Shown piece after piece: positions 25,662 to 37,237 of a stretch of DNA of 64,000 nucleotides (position 1 is its first letter; each line of letters starts with the position of its first letter). The notes under the pieces are model-generated. The model did not search any database. It was not told where the DNA came from and was given only the letters and a program-made list of their open reading frames with translations. The position numbers and the translations under genes are program-made. This stretch comes from Dysidea avara (Eukaryota; Porifera; Demospongiae; Dictyoceratida; Dysideidae), in NCBI RefSeq assembly GCF_963678975.1, contig NC_089276.1:18977272-19041271 (forward strand), given 5' to 3'.

Positions 25662-25984
25662 ATCCTATGCTCGACCAGAAGCCATATTTCAAGTTCACGT
25701 GATCTAATTAATTATCCGGGTCACATCCGGATAATTTATTTCGCGGATGAGACCCGCTCGACCCGGCCAAAAAGTGACCCGAATGACCCGGATTTCCCGG
25801 GTCATCCGACCCACTTCCAACGCTGCTTGCAAACATTGGAATATAGCTAGAAGCCAAATGATATTCAAGTTATTTATTATTACTGGGCAGGCAGCTCTGC
25901 TGATTTGCCCAGGAAAAATAAGATTTACAAGTATTAGCTAGATATACATTACAACACACTGAACACTTTCGATACATGTAGAAG

Positions 25985-26160
25985 AAAATGTTATTGGGCC
26001 ACTTGCTTTGTTTATGGTTCAGCATCTATTTTAAATGATTTTCACTACATAACTCGTACTGTAAGACTGCCCTCAGATCCATAGCTACAGCATTGGTTCA
26101 AAGATGAGCTATGTATCTATACTTCATACATAGGAGGTGGAAACAGAGGCCAGGGGCTAT
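25985..26160 (-). repeat. Inverted copy of the repeat at 31265-31450
   Basis: The reverse complement shares CATAGCCCCTGGCCTCTGTT, TCCACCTCCT-TATGTAT, GTATAGATACATA, ATGGATCTGAGGG-GCAGTCTTA and GAACCATAAACAAAGCAA with 31265-31450. The two copies point in opposite directions and straddle exon 1 of the NLR gene. Confidence 0.7.
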
Positions 26161-26837
26161 GGCCCTCTGGTTAATGCTTGCATTATGGAGCCAGCACTAC
26201 CCTGCAATTTTGTCTCCATCCATGCATGCATGCCACCATCCTCAGTTACCGCCTCCACTCCAGTGTGAGCATTCGTGATACCACTACTATACTTTAATAC
26301 AGAAACAGTGATAGTGGCCCAAAACATCAACTTCGAGAGTTTCATAATATTTGCAAATCTTCAAGCAATCCAATTCTGCTAACAGTTGCTGATACTCTAC
26401 CTTGTTCTGTTTATGACTGAAGATGGTGTTCTGAATCCAATGGACAGGTAAGGTGATTGAATTGGTGGCAGTATTATAAATAACAAGACCTGGTCGATAA
26501 GGAGTCACCATCACAGCTGGTGGAATTGTGACCGGAGGTGACTCACTGGCTTGTAGGGTTGGAAGGTCAGCAAAAACTCGGATAAGCAAAACATAGGCAG
26601 TATAACAGGACATGGGGAATCACATAAGATGCATTGTGCCACTGCACTGAATATTCCATCATATATTAACAGCAGTTGGTAATGTGTCAGATGAAGCCTG
26701 TACTGAAAAGAAAGGATAATTGCCCTGGATGGAATCCTGACAACCGTATAAAATCTGCAAGTAGCTTCCAGCTTAGCTGAATCATCAAATTTGTGAGAGT
26801 GTTTGGAGGTGATCCTCACAGTGAGATTTGGTGTCAC
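26157..26837 (-). pseudogene. Degenerate mobile-element coding sequence (class uncertain)
   Basis: Overlapping minus-strand frames (26837-26511, 26613-26287, 26345-26157) with frameshifts read as a continuous protein-like segment. It contains YADLP/FADLP, a TIPP-V run, RPGLVIYN, then KVEYQQLLAEL and YETLEVDVLGHY. This order (RPDxV, a basic KxxKY/EY helix, then a VxxLGHY strand) resembles the C-terminal region I associate with retroelement polyproteins in invertebrates, but I cannot name the family. It ends in the repeat shared with 31265-31450. Confidence 0.4.
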
Positions 26838-27479
26838 TTAATAATTGATGTATAACAATCAAACTAATGGTAAAGTAGAAAGTTGCTTCTTGGCAGCCAT
26901 TAAGATGGTGTAATCATGGTCTTGCACTTACAGAAAATTTTTCCCTAACTGCAGATATAAGTCTAACTCATGGAGCGAGTTGGGGGTCAGAGGAAGCACT
27001 GACACAAGAAAGTAGATTGAGCTTGGCTTCTCTACTATATGGCACACTGGGACAGCAAACTCCAAGAATTACTCAGGTGGGCACTCCTCGTTAGGTGCAT
27101 GTATAGCCACTTCTTCTAGTGGGTATATAGTGTATTGTGTAGTGGCTGCATCAACACTTAGGTGGAAAAGCAGTTGGGAAAGAATATAATTCTCTGCAGA
27201 CGAACCAAGGCATCAGTTGCTGCTAACAATTCCGTGAGACATGCTATGATTCGTTTATTTGCTGCTTTCCTAGTTAATAAAACATCAATGAGTTTGCCCA
27301 ACAATTTTGTGCCTTCTGTAATTGATCTAGTAGTGCCCTTTGATAAAGGTAGCTATGCCTTTTCATAAATGCCTGATGCCATCGAACAATTAAGGCATGC
27401 ACACACTTTACGGGTTTAAATGACAAATCTAAGCCACCTGCTTTGAAAACATCATCTGTATATCCTTTTACTGAACGTT

Positions 27480-27897
27480 CTATAGACCGGAGTCCACTTT
27501 GGAGATTTTATGGTTGCAGGGTTGCCGTGAAGAGGCACAAACTGTCTGGCTCTTTTGGAGCATACGTGTATATGCATATATGGTTTCCATTCTACAGTGT
27601 TAAAATTCACTGACTGACACTTGTAAAGTCAAATTGTAAGAACAGTTTCAGTTGAAAATTTGCACTTAAGAAAGTGTTTCGTTCAGTGGTTTAGCCTATA
27701 ATTTCGTTCCTTTCCGTTAGATCCCGTGGTAGCTAGACCTCACCCACGTACGTAGACTATAGTATATTGTGATGCAACAAAAAAGCTAGGTTTGTAAACA
27801 TCACGAGGTGGGTTTTTCCTTATGAATCTATGATGTAAGCTTTAGCTTTATTAAAAGACTCTACATGCGCAGAGTAGGGAGTATTTTAAGATCGACA
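27480..27897 (+). promoter_or_regulatory. Upstream region of the NLR gene
   Basis: No exon is seen between the degenerate element and the NLR start. A TGCGCAGAGTAGGGAG segment about 30 bp before the start codon sits in otherwise AT-rich sequence. No TATA box is obvious. The transcription start cannot be placed. Confidence 0.25.
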
Positions 27898-30800
27898 ATG
27901 GCATCTCCATCCGAAGAGATTGCTGATCATCTGAACTCCTTTCGACTGAAACGTAAGGATTGAATTAGTGACGTTACCGTATGCGTAAAAATTTTCCAGG
28001 TGGAAAATTTTCGTAGATTTCGTAGACTGATCACCTTTCACCTACGAAAATTTTCCTCTGAATCCACCAATTATGCATATAATTTGCTATTGTAACTACC
28101 TAGCTACGAAAATTTTCTTCCGAATCTTGGTCTACCTCAAAACTTTTTACGCACGGTATACGGTAACAACGTGCATGCAGCTTGCATGTGCTTTCAGCTA
28201 TACATGTGCTTTCAGTGCATATAGCTATAATGATAGAGACACAAATTATATTTTATTCAGTTTACTAGCTAGCCAACAAACGTAAACGACGAAAATTTGG
28301 CGTGGCTAAAATTTGGCGAACAAACCTTTTGCCATTAGCTAGCTACTTTATAGCTATTTCTAAATTTCAAGGCAGTAATTCAAGGCAAATTGCCCCATAC
28401 AATATCCGCCATGCCCATGTGCATGCTGATTTGCAAGGGGTCCGTCACTAAATTCCGCATAACTTAGTATAATAGTCATCTACGAGATTGTTGGTGGCTT
28501 CTTTAGTAAACACGGATATGTAAAGCAGAAATTTCCTGAAGTTTCACCATTGAAATATTATGGAATTTGACGACCATATTCAAATAGCTATTCTCAACGA
28601 TTTTCTGAGTGATTGCATGACTCCCAGCTGAATCTGAAATTTCCGGCGTCATTCAGAGCTACATAGAAGTTTACGGAAAATTAGTTTATTCTTGGCAAAC
28701 TGAATGGCCAGCTGTTAACTACTTTGAGTTAATTAGCTATAACAGCTGGCAATTTTGCTATGAACAAGTTAACAGCTGGCAATTTTTATAATTTTATAGT
28801 GACTGCAAACTTCTTCATAATATAGACTAGTAGTTACATTTGCCATTTTAAAATGACACTATAGGTCAAAAGCATGCACTGTCTATGGTTTAAATTGATT
28901 TCCCCTTGTGATGGTGTTGACATAAGTGAAGCAGGTATCAAGGCTAGAGCTAAAATAATTGTTTGAAATTTTGAATAAGATCCCCTCTAAATCATTGATA
29001 AACCAAATAATTATGGTATGTAATTGCAACATATACTAATTTTTCAGTGTAAGATTCATCAGCAAGTGTCCAGTGTAGCTGGGCATATAAATAATTGATT
29101 ATCAGTATCAACCAATTAACTTGTTTCTGCTGGTGCTGCATTTGTGGTAGGTAATTGTAAGGATAAAATACTTTCCACCCACCTGCACATATATGTAAAC
29201 AAAGAAAACATTCCAACAGTGACACCAGCCAGATGATGCAATTGCATATGTTTATCTGCTTATCAGTCACATATACATATATGGCTTTACATAAGCTGTT
29301 TATCACATTTAGTAGGATTCAGTGTAATGGGATACCATATATATAATGTATAGTGAGGGATTTTTTGTTACTGAATTGTTGCTCTCTAATAATGTTTTGG
29401 CCAACCTGTCTATATTTTCTGTATTATTGGAAAACAGAACTATAGCTGGATTTATGTTCAGCATTAGTTTGTCATTACAGTAGATCATGAACCATGCAGT
29501 GGGTCCTTTTTGTAGCAAATAGTTTCCAAATATGTTTCAGTAGATGTTTGTACAACACAGATGAAAACAGCTGATAACTTAAGTAATGTATGTCATACCA
29601 AGTATCATGGCTAACTGACCAAGTGTTTGTGTGGCTTTGTTTACTTTGATCTATGTCACCACCTGAATAGCAAGGTGGGTTTTATGACAGTAAATTGTGC
29701 CAACATTAACCACCTCCCCATTGCTATATGGCCGGGAGTCAGACAACCTGTAGCGATTAATGCAGAACATTCAAAATGTGTTGAGAAGTCTAAGATCACC
29801 CGTGAAATGTTTTTATGTTTAATTTTATCTGTCTGGATTGTTAATTGGTCAGGTTATTCAGCCAATCCACTTTATAATTGGTCAGCTAGGCTTAAAGTAA
29901 CTACAACATACAGTACGGTATAGTGGGGATCATAAAGGTTCTCACACGCGTTTTCACAAAAAATATTGACCAACAGAAACATACCTTCACTGCACCTCTG
30001 CATACTTATTGGTGAGGTATATATAACAAGCCCAATAGTGCCTTCAGTCCATGCAATCCAAAACATTTCCACTACAAAATTTTAAATTATATACATATAT
30101 ACTAGTCTTTTAGTGGAATTCTCTGCTGACTGACTAACTTACTTTCTAATGCGGCCTTCAGACAAACATAACGTAATGGCTAAAACTTGATTTTTTCATT
30201 GTTAGACGTTGCTTCAGCCTGACAGGTGCCTTTTGGTGTATACTGCAGTATGTACAATGCCAATCATGGAAACAATACATAATGGCCATGCACTTCATTT
30301 TTCAGTAGTTAGAAGATGGGGTGCACACTCAGATGCAAAATTAATTTTGTAATATGTCCGGTGTCATTCTTTCTTTTAATGCGGGTTCACCAGTCATAGT
30401 TTGTTACATAAAACAAGTACAAGAAAAAGTATCAGTCATAGAAGTGAAAGAAAGAGTAGAGAAAAGTCACCTGGAGATCAGTCACCTGGAGATAACGTAC
30501 TAGTGGATCCGACATGTACTTATTTGCTATAGTATAATACAATGCAGAATAGCTCTGGGGAAGTGGTTAGGCTATATGAATCTAGACCCCAATATCACCT
30601 AGAATATATGTACACTTGTAATTTACATGTACACACATTTATAAACGTATGTGGTGCGGAAACGGGCACTAGGTGAGGGCTACAAAATCATCTAAGATTT
30701 TATCTTGGTTTAACCAAGATAAAATCTTAGATGATTTTGTAGCCCTCACCTGAAATATACAGCATTATTACATATACGTATACTAGCTACAGTAGATTCT

Positions 30801-33800
30801 TCAAAATTTATGTACTAATATAAGCACATGCACAACTAGGAAGACCACCAAGAGAGGGGGGCAACTGGAGCGATTTCCCTGGGACCCGACCTGTTGGGGC
30901 CCCAGACAATGTTGAAACAGTGTATTTCACAATACTGTAGGCCCCGATTTCCTAGGGCCCCCTACAGTCTTTCGGTGGTCCTGATAATGCAAAAACTGCT
31001 AAAACTGATTCACTTAAGTTTCACTTCACTTTAATGTAGTTTTGATATTAATGATATTAAAACATTTCAAAAGTGCCAAGAGTAGTAAGCAAGCATATAG
31101 CTATGCCTAAGATTTTTCACCAAGTAAGATAAGATTTGAGGAAGTGTATATAGTGGCTCACACTGAAGTGGAAGGTGGTGATTGAGGATGCATGGTGGTG
31201 GAGGGACAATAATTGAAGACTGAAGACAAAATTACAGGGCAGTACTGGCTCCCTAATATAAACATCAACTGATAAAATGGGGGGTCATAGCCCCTGGCCT
31301 CTGTTTCCACCTCCTCTATGTATTAAGTATAGATACATAACTCATCAATGTTGTATGGATCTGAGGGTGCAGTCTTAAATATTGTGGAAACCATTCAAAA
31401 TAGTTGTTGAACCATAAACAAAGCAATCCAATATTCTACAAATTTGGACAATGTAAGTGGGTCTAATAAAATTTTCGTCAAAGTTGTGTTGTATATCATG
31501 TGGCTTCTATATTCAAAGCATTATAGCTACATGGGTCGGGTCATAAAACTATCTCATGAACTATGAGAACTACATGCAATGTGTGATATAGTTTGTAATC
31601 CCTTTCAGCTGGTATGTCGTCAAATCACAAGTTTGTCATATGCGAGTTACAAACAATGTTATACCAGCACTCAGTGCATGACCATGCAAATACGTATCAA
31701 AAACAAAATATTGTAAATCATTATAATACTTCTTTGGATCTCTATGCGTGTGTCACAAAACAGATAAACTTATGCATGATTTCCTACTGCTAATTCACAA
31801 GCAAACTAACAGCTTAATCATATAGCCTAAAATTCTGAGGATGCTTTGAATTGACTTAGCTATTAATTAAAGATATGAACAAATCATGATCCCACGATTG
31901 GGCCTATATCCCCAGGCTTTTCCTTTGATTATCCTTACAAAGGAGATAATGGCTTCAAAATTGGAGCCCCTTAATTCTTTATAGTTGTGTATGTATAATA
32001 AGAGATGTGTGTATACCAATAATTTGTTTTATTATTCACTGTGATCCACAGCTTCACTCAGACCAGAACTTCGAGATTTAGTAGAACATGTTACTCCAAA
32101 GTATGCCATTTACTGGAGAGAAATAGGAATACTCATTGGTGTCCATATTCAGGAAATACTGGTCATTGAGCATGGACATCCTACCATGCTTAAAGTGTGC
32201 TGCAATAAAATGTTTGTGGAGTGGCTTGAGTGTGATAAACATGCCAGTTGGGGACAACTACTTGCTGCCATTGATTCTCCTGCAGTATCAAAACCCTTTC
32301 GTATTATGCCCAACATTGGTAAGTGGCAGCATATCTCATTCATGTAATATTTTTGAGACAAAAGGTGATGGAATGCCAGCATGATAATAATGATATTTCT
32401 ACAAGCATTATTTATGTGTTTACAGAACAGCCATGCACTGCATTAGTTTATTAATATTAAAAGGAAAATGCATGCACACACTTGTCCATTAGTGTAGCAG
32501 CTTCATAGTGTTCATTATATTGTAGTTCTCTGGCACAGTATTACTAGTCATTCCATTTGCATTCATTATGTGAAACTGGTATATTATACAGATCTGTTGC
32601 CAAGTAATTACATCACGAGAACATTTATTATTGTCCATTACATAAATAGTCTACTCTTAGTCTCTCACTAGCAGAGGTACAGTAGGACCTCCATTATCCG
32701 AACACCTGTGAACCAGCTGAATCACAAAAGTGTTCAGATAAGTGAATTGTTCGGATAAATGAAGCACATTGATTTATATACAGAGCTCTGTTGAACTACT
32801 TTAATAGAGCATACACCTGTTGACAAAATACCCTAATAGAACAGTCACCAATACTGTTCGGATAATCGAGGGTTCAGATAATCGAGGTCCTACTGTATAT
32901 GTATATGTCAAATTAGTCCTGGTAGACTATGTATTCATTGTGGTTTTATTGCAAGTATTTACATAAGTAATGTACCATTGTGTAGACGTTCATTCATCAG
33001 TGGATGGCTGCAACAGACAGAAATTGAGTAGTGCCACAAGTAAAGCTGTAATATCATTAAAAGCTCGATACTGTAACCAACCTCCCCCATGTGCTAATGA
33101 TTTTCCTGAGCTGCCAGTCTTACAGTACGTTCAATTAGCTTTAGTTCATAAAAAACATGTTAAGAATGAGCAACATCACTTGGATGATTTTACTAAGCAT
33201 GCACTCTTAAGAGAACGAGATGTTATTCATAACATAAAAGAAAAGCTGCACAGCATTGAAGAAATATTTTATCACAATAATAAACCATGTCCATCTCGGA
33301 TACTAATAGAAGGCGGTCCGGGGGTTGGCAAAAGCACACTGGTATATAAAATTTGCCAGGAATGGTCCAGAGGAGAACTCTTGAAAGAATTTCAGGTGGT
33401 ATTGCTATTGATGTTAAGAAGTTTCTGGAATATGTCTCTAAAAGATGCCATACAATCATTACTTGGCAGTGAAGTATGTTCAGAGTTGTATGAGTCACTA
33501 GGATCAAATGTGATGTTGATATTAGATGGGTATGATGAAATGAGTGCTTCTTGGCAAGCTGATCCATTCTTAACTAATCTACTGAATAGCCATGAGCTTC
33601 CTAATGCAACACTTGTCATAGCATGCAGACCACATGCATGTGTACATTTGAAGGGCTTTGAGAGGAGAATAGAGGTACTCGGTTTTGATAAGGAGCAGAT
33701 ACAAGAGTTTGTCAAAAATTATATTTCTGAGGATACCAGTCTATCTGCAAAGGAGTTCCTCAAGAAACTGGAGATGAATCCCTACATTTCTGGCTTATTG

Positions 33801-36800
33801 CATATCCCAATGTGTCTGGCAATGATTATTGAAATCTATCAGCATGACAGGGCTTTGCCAGCCAATCCCAATCTTACTGAGCTATTAAAAACTTTTGTAA
33901 CCTGCATGATTGTAAGGCAGTACGAGAAATATCCCAAAGCTGAAAAACATTGCGACCATGATAAACATCAGATAGTTTCTGCACTGTTACCTGACGTTCC
34001 CAAAGAAGCTGTTGACATGGTATTCCTTCTCAGTAAAGTAGCATATCATGCTTTCTTTAAGTGGCAGGGTGTGAGAAACAATGATGGGTCACTGAAAAGT
34101 CCAAAAATCATATTTTCTGAAAAGGAATTGAATCAGTGTGGTTTTACAACTATTGATGGAAATGGATTTTTCCAAACTTTCCAAGTGCATAAACTACCAA
34201 GGAGCACTACTACCTATAACTTCATCAATCTGACTGTCCAAGAATTTTTCTGTGCATTGTATATATGTTTATTGCCACCTGATGTGCAGCACACGATAAT
34301 TGAAACCCATTTTGAGGTTTTCCCTTACATGTTTTGTTACCTTTACGGTCTTTGTAAACCATTGCCATCCAGTATGTTACAGTTTGTTTGTTCAAAATTA
34401 ACAGATCTAGAATATGCCAACACTAATAAAAACATTGCCGTATTCAACTGTGCCATAAAGTGTATCTGTGAGTCTTCAAATTTCAACACTAAAGAAAATA
34501 TATCATCATTGAAAATAAACATGAGCTTCCAAGTTTTATTCGCTTATGACTGTTGGTGTATTTCATACTTACTGTGTCATTTTCCAGTATTGCAGTTAAA
34601 GTTATGGGTGTGCAGTATTGGAGATGATGGAGCAGAGCAGTTAGTCAAGCACATTGATTCTATTGGTAATATAAAGGTGTTGGATCTACATTGGAACAAC
34701 TTTACTAGTGATGGGATTGAACATATTATAAAGATTGTGAATTTCAGTAAGTTTAATAAATGCATAAAGCAACAGGTCAGTCTGTTTTGAAACCAGTTCA
34801 CCAGTTTTAAAACAGGAAGCATATGCAGAGTCTTTTCAATGCTTACTGTTATAGCTAAATTTTCTCAATGCTTGTTATAGTAGCTGTGAGATTCCAAAAA
34901 ATAAAATAGGACAGATGATGCAGTCACACCATGATGACAGCGAAGCTTTTAGATTGAAAATGTTTTCATTATGTCTATTTACCAGTAAATTAAGTAACTA
35001 CTCGCAGTTGTTAAGACATAAAACGTGACTGTTCTATTAGAGTAATTGACTGCTTTATTAGAGTTACTCTAATAAAGCAGTCAATTATGTCTTGATTGTT
35101 TGCTACAAGGTGATACAAGCATTAATCAATAAAATTGGAGGAGGAAAGGGCATGTCCCCCCATTTTATTGTCTAGTTATTACGGTTTTATAAACCTTGTA
35201 ACAAGAGGTTGTTGTATCTGGCAATAATTAAATTGCAGTTTCACAGTCGATGTACAGCTCCACATAGCTTATTCAAACACTTGCATTTGTCCACTCACTG
35301 GGGTTAGCTAGCTACACATAGCTAGCTAGCTATCCATGCATGCAAAGCTTTCATGGGGGGCTGTTGTAGCTAATGAAATTGATTACAGGAAAGGAGAGCG
35401 CAGTTTTGAAATAGGTCAATTGCCATTTCAAAACCGTATAATCTCCTAGCATGGACTTATAAATAATTAATTTTTATCGCACAGAGTAGCCATATGTATA
35501 TGTTTGAATTTCATTGTTTATGGAGTTACATGCTCCCTTGTCCAAAGGATTCAAAACGTATGATTAACGTATGCAGCTCTCTTGTTAAAAAATAATAAAT
35601 ACTGGCACACCTTGTAGGAAGAGATTGGTAGTTGGGAATATTCGGGTAGCTTGTTACTGCTTCACGTCCCTCACGCTTAAAATCCAAACAAAATTTCATG
35701 CAAAATAAAGAGCCAAGATATTCTAATACAACAGTCAAATCTTCTAATGGAACAGTCACCACATGTAACATTTTTAAAATCCTCAAAATTTCTGATTACA
35801 GTATATAAGCCATGTCTTTGCATGCCATAACCATATGACACAAGTTTACTTCAGTCATAGCTGAACTAGCTATACTCACCACTGTTACACATCCCTATAA
35901 CTCATGGTTATACTGTTTGTGCAGAAAACTACTCTGTACTAAGAATTTCAACATTAAATTGCTTATTGCTGCTTGCTCCATATATCTAATATGATCATGG
36001 TGTACCCCTTGCCAAACCTCTCCTGTGTAATTACATTAAATAGGATGGTTGCTGGTAGCAATCCTAATAAATGGTTCCTGAATAGAGAACTTCCACTTAT
36101 AAAGTAGAGGTGAACAGCTGTGACAGCAGTGTTAGGTGTGAAGGTCCCTGTAAAATTGTGGAGCCGAGATACTCCAATAAAACAGTCACTACAGGGTAAA
36201 AGTGTATGAAAAATGTCAAAAAAAAGGTCACCAGGTTTCAAACCACTTGTTTGGTTTTTTGATTTAACATAACTGTATAATTAGTCATTACTCTTTTGTT
36301 TCAAAAGACGATGCTATGATGATTAGTCTATGTACTCACCAAATTTCAAGTTATTCTGATAATAAGTTTACCCTGTAGCAGTGACAAAAGTTTGATCATT
36401 TTTACATGAATACACGTCCATTGAATACGTGGTAAACTCACCAAACTGAGTAAATGAAATTTAAAATTTTTACATGTCCTTGAGTTATAGTGAATTTAAT
36501 CATATTTTGGTATGTGGCCAGCATGCAAAGCTATGATACAAAAATGGTTTGGAGAAGGGACCATGGAGCTATATATGAATGCTTGAAAATCGTCTTTCTG
36601 TCAATATACACATGATGTGCTTTCTTGGCCACATAACATAAAATTATCATGATTATGTCTTGATCTTCATAGTATGTGATATGTATCAATGGTAGCAATG
36701 TGACTTGTACTTACCTCTTTGATGATTTTTAAACATACAGACATCAGATCATTAGCAAAAATAGATCTGGGACGTAATCCATTCAAAGACGAAGGCATTG

Positions 36801-37237
36801 AGCTACTAATCAATGCTCTCCACTGTTGTGATGCTGTTGTAGAAGAACTATCGGTGTGGCAGTGTGAAATTTCATCAAAAGGAGCAAAGCATATAGCTAC
36901 AATGCTAGAGACTAACAAGACTTTAAGGACTCTCAAAATGGATGGGAACAATATTGGTGATGAAGGAACTGTTGCCTTAGCCAGTGTACTCAGCAAAAGC
37001 ATGCTTTTAATACTACATCTCAATCACTGCGGTTTTAGCTATCATGGGGCAGAGTCACTAGTTAACAATTTAAAGACCAGTTGCAATAAAAGTATGATGG
37101 TGCTCTACTTGCAAAAAAATGCTATCACATTGCGTGGAGCTCGGTTAATGGCATCACTAGCATGTGACGTGAAAGAGATACAAATTGATGAAGAATATAT
37201 GGACGACGATGAAATAAAAGATGCATATAAGCGATAA
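27898..37237 (+). CDS. NLR immune receptor: DEATH-NACHT-LRR, 4 exons, 859 aa
   Basis: This is a probable intracellular innate-immune sensor. Exons are 27898-27952, 32052-32318, 32986-34746 and 36741-37237, all with GT-AG borders and matching phases (1-1-1). Residues about 20-107 form a DEATH-like fold, with YWREIGILIGVH, a MFVEWLE helix and SWGQLLAAI. The NACHT ATPase has Walker A GGPGVGKST at about 217-225 and Walker B VMLILDGYDE at about 283-292, followed by LVIACRPHA. A helical region follows to about residue 640, then leucine-rich repeats of the 28-residue ribonuclease-inhibitor type (LDLHWNN, IDLGRNPFKDEG, LKMDGNNIGDEG) to the end. The large third exon with the whole NACHT and split LRRs fits metazoan NLRs; the DEATH-NACHT-LRR order is known in sponges. 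The first exon is chosen on phase and donor quality and is the least certain part. Introns 1 and 2 carry MITEs. Confidence 0.88.
27973..28167. mobile_element. MITE in NLR intron 1, about 195 bp
   Basis: The left end GTTACCGTATGCGTAAAAA and the right end TTTTTACGCACGGTATACGG followed by TAAC are inverted copies with a small insertion. The interior has three GAAAATTTTC-type blocks in both orientations. It begins 20 bp after the exon 1 donor. There is no coding. Confidence 0.65.
29905..30440 (+). repeat. Dispersed 0.6-kb repeat family, copy in NLR intron 1
   Basis: It starts ACAGTACGGTATAGTGGGGAT followed by CATAAAGG. It includes a GGCCTTCAGACAAACATAA block and ends with GATGCGGGTTCACCAGTC-like sequence, in the same order as at 8410-8985 and 13165-13860. 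Confidence 0.6.
30671..30751. repeat. Perfect 81-bp palindrome
   Basis: The left arm 30671-30710 (starting AGGTGAGGGCTACAAAATCA) and the right arm 30712-30751 are exact reverse complements, 40 bp each, with a single T at the centre. It lies in intron 1 of the NLR gene. Such a loop-free palindrome would extrude as a cruciform and is usually unstable, so it is either recent or an assembly artefact. Confidence 0.9.
31265..31450 (+). repeat. Repeat copy, inverted relative to 25985-26160
   Basis: See the partner copy at 25985-26160 for the shared blocks. Here it is not followed by the degenerate coding sequence that accompanies the other copy. Confidence 0.65.
32680..32895. mobile_element. Tigger/pogo-type MITE, 216 bp, TA target duplication
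   Basis: The left end is CAGTAGGACCTCCATTATCC and the right end is its complement, GATAATCGAGGTCCTACTG, flanked by TA on both sides (32678-32679 and 32896-32897). CAGTAG-ACCTC-TTATCCG termini with TA duplications are typical of the Tigger/pogo branch of Tc1/mariner. The centre holds two copies of the dispersed motif (CTTTAATAGAGCATAC and CCCTAATAGAACAGTCAC). It sits in NLR intron 2, about 90 bp upstream of the NACHT exon. Confidence 0.8.
35025..35092. repeat. Cluster of three TATTAGAG motifs with a 43-bp palindrome
   Basis: A direct copy (GACTGTTCTATTAGAGTAAT) is followed by a direct and an inverted copy head to head. Positions 35044-35086 form 21-bp arms (AATTGACTGCTTTATTAGAGT) around a single T, a perfect palindrome apart from the centre. 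It is in NLR intron 3. Confidence 0.85.
36130..36260 (-). mobile_element. SINE-like fragment with a TATTAGAG-type motif
   Basis: On the minus strand a B-box-like GGTTTGAAACCTGG is followed by a T-rich run, a GACATTTTTCATACAC segment and then GACTGTTTTATTGGAGTATC. This is the same order as in the tRNA-headed SINE at 11050-11190. The A box is not recognisable. Confidence 0.45.

Larger units (their letters stand above)
22719..25825 (-). mobile_element. hAT transposon, 3.1 kb including a nested insertion
   Basis: Terminal inverted repeats CAGCGTTGGAAGTGGGTC lie at 22719-22736 and, inverted, at 25808-25825. They match perfectly over 18 bp. The flanks are a perfect 8-bp target duplication, CTTGCAAA (22711-22718 and 25826-25833), the hallmark of hAT transposition. 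Both subterminal regions are crowded with GACCC/GGGTC repeats, probably transposase-binding sites. The minus strand carries relics of a BED-type zinc finger (right end) and the hAT C-terminal dimerisation domain (left end). A second element occupies 23845-24944. Without it the element is about 2.0 kb, so much of the transposase is deleted. Confidence 0.9.

Noticed and set aside
25801-25825. GC-rich GACCC-dense stretch as a possible bacterial insertion
   Set aside because: It is the subterminal region of the hAT transposon, matched by the other end.
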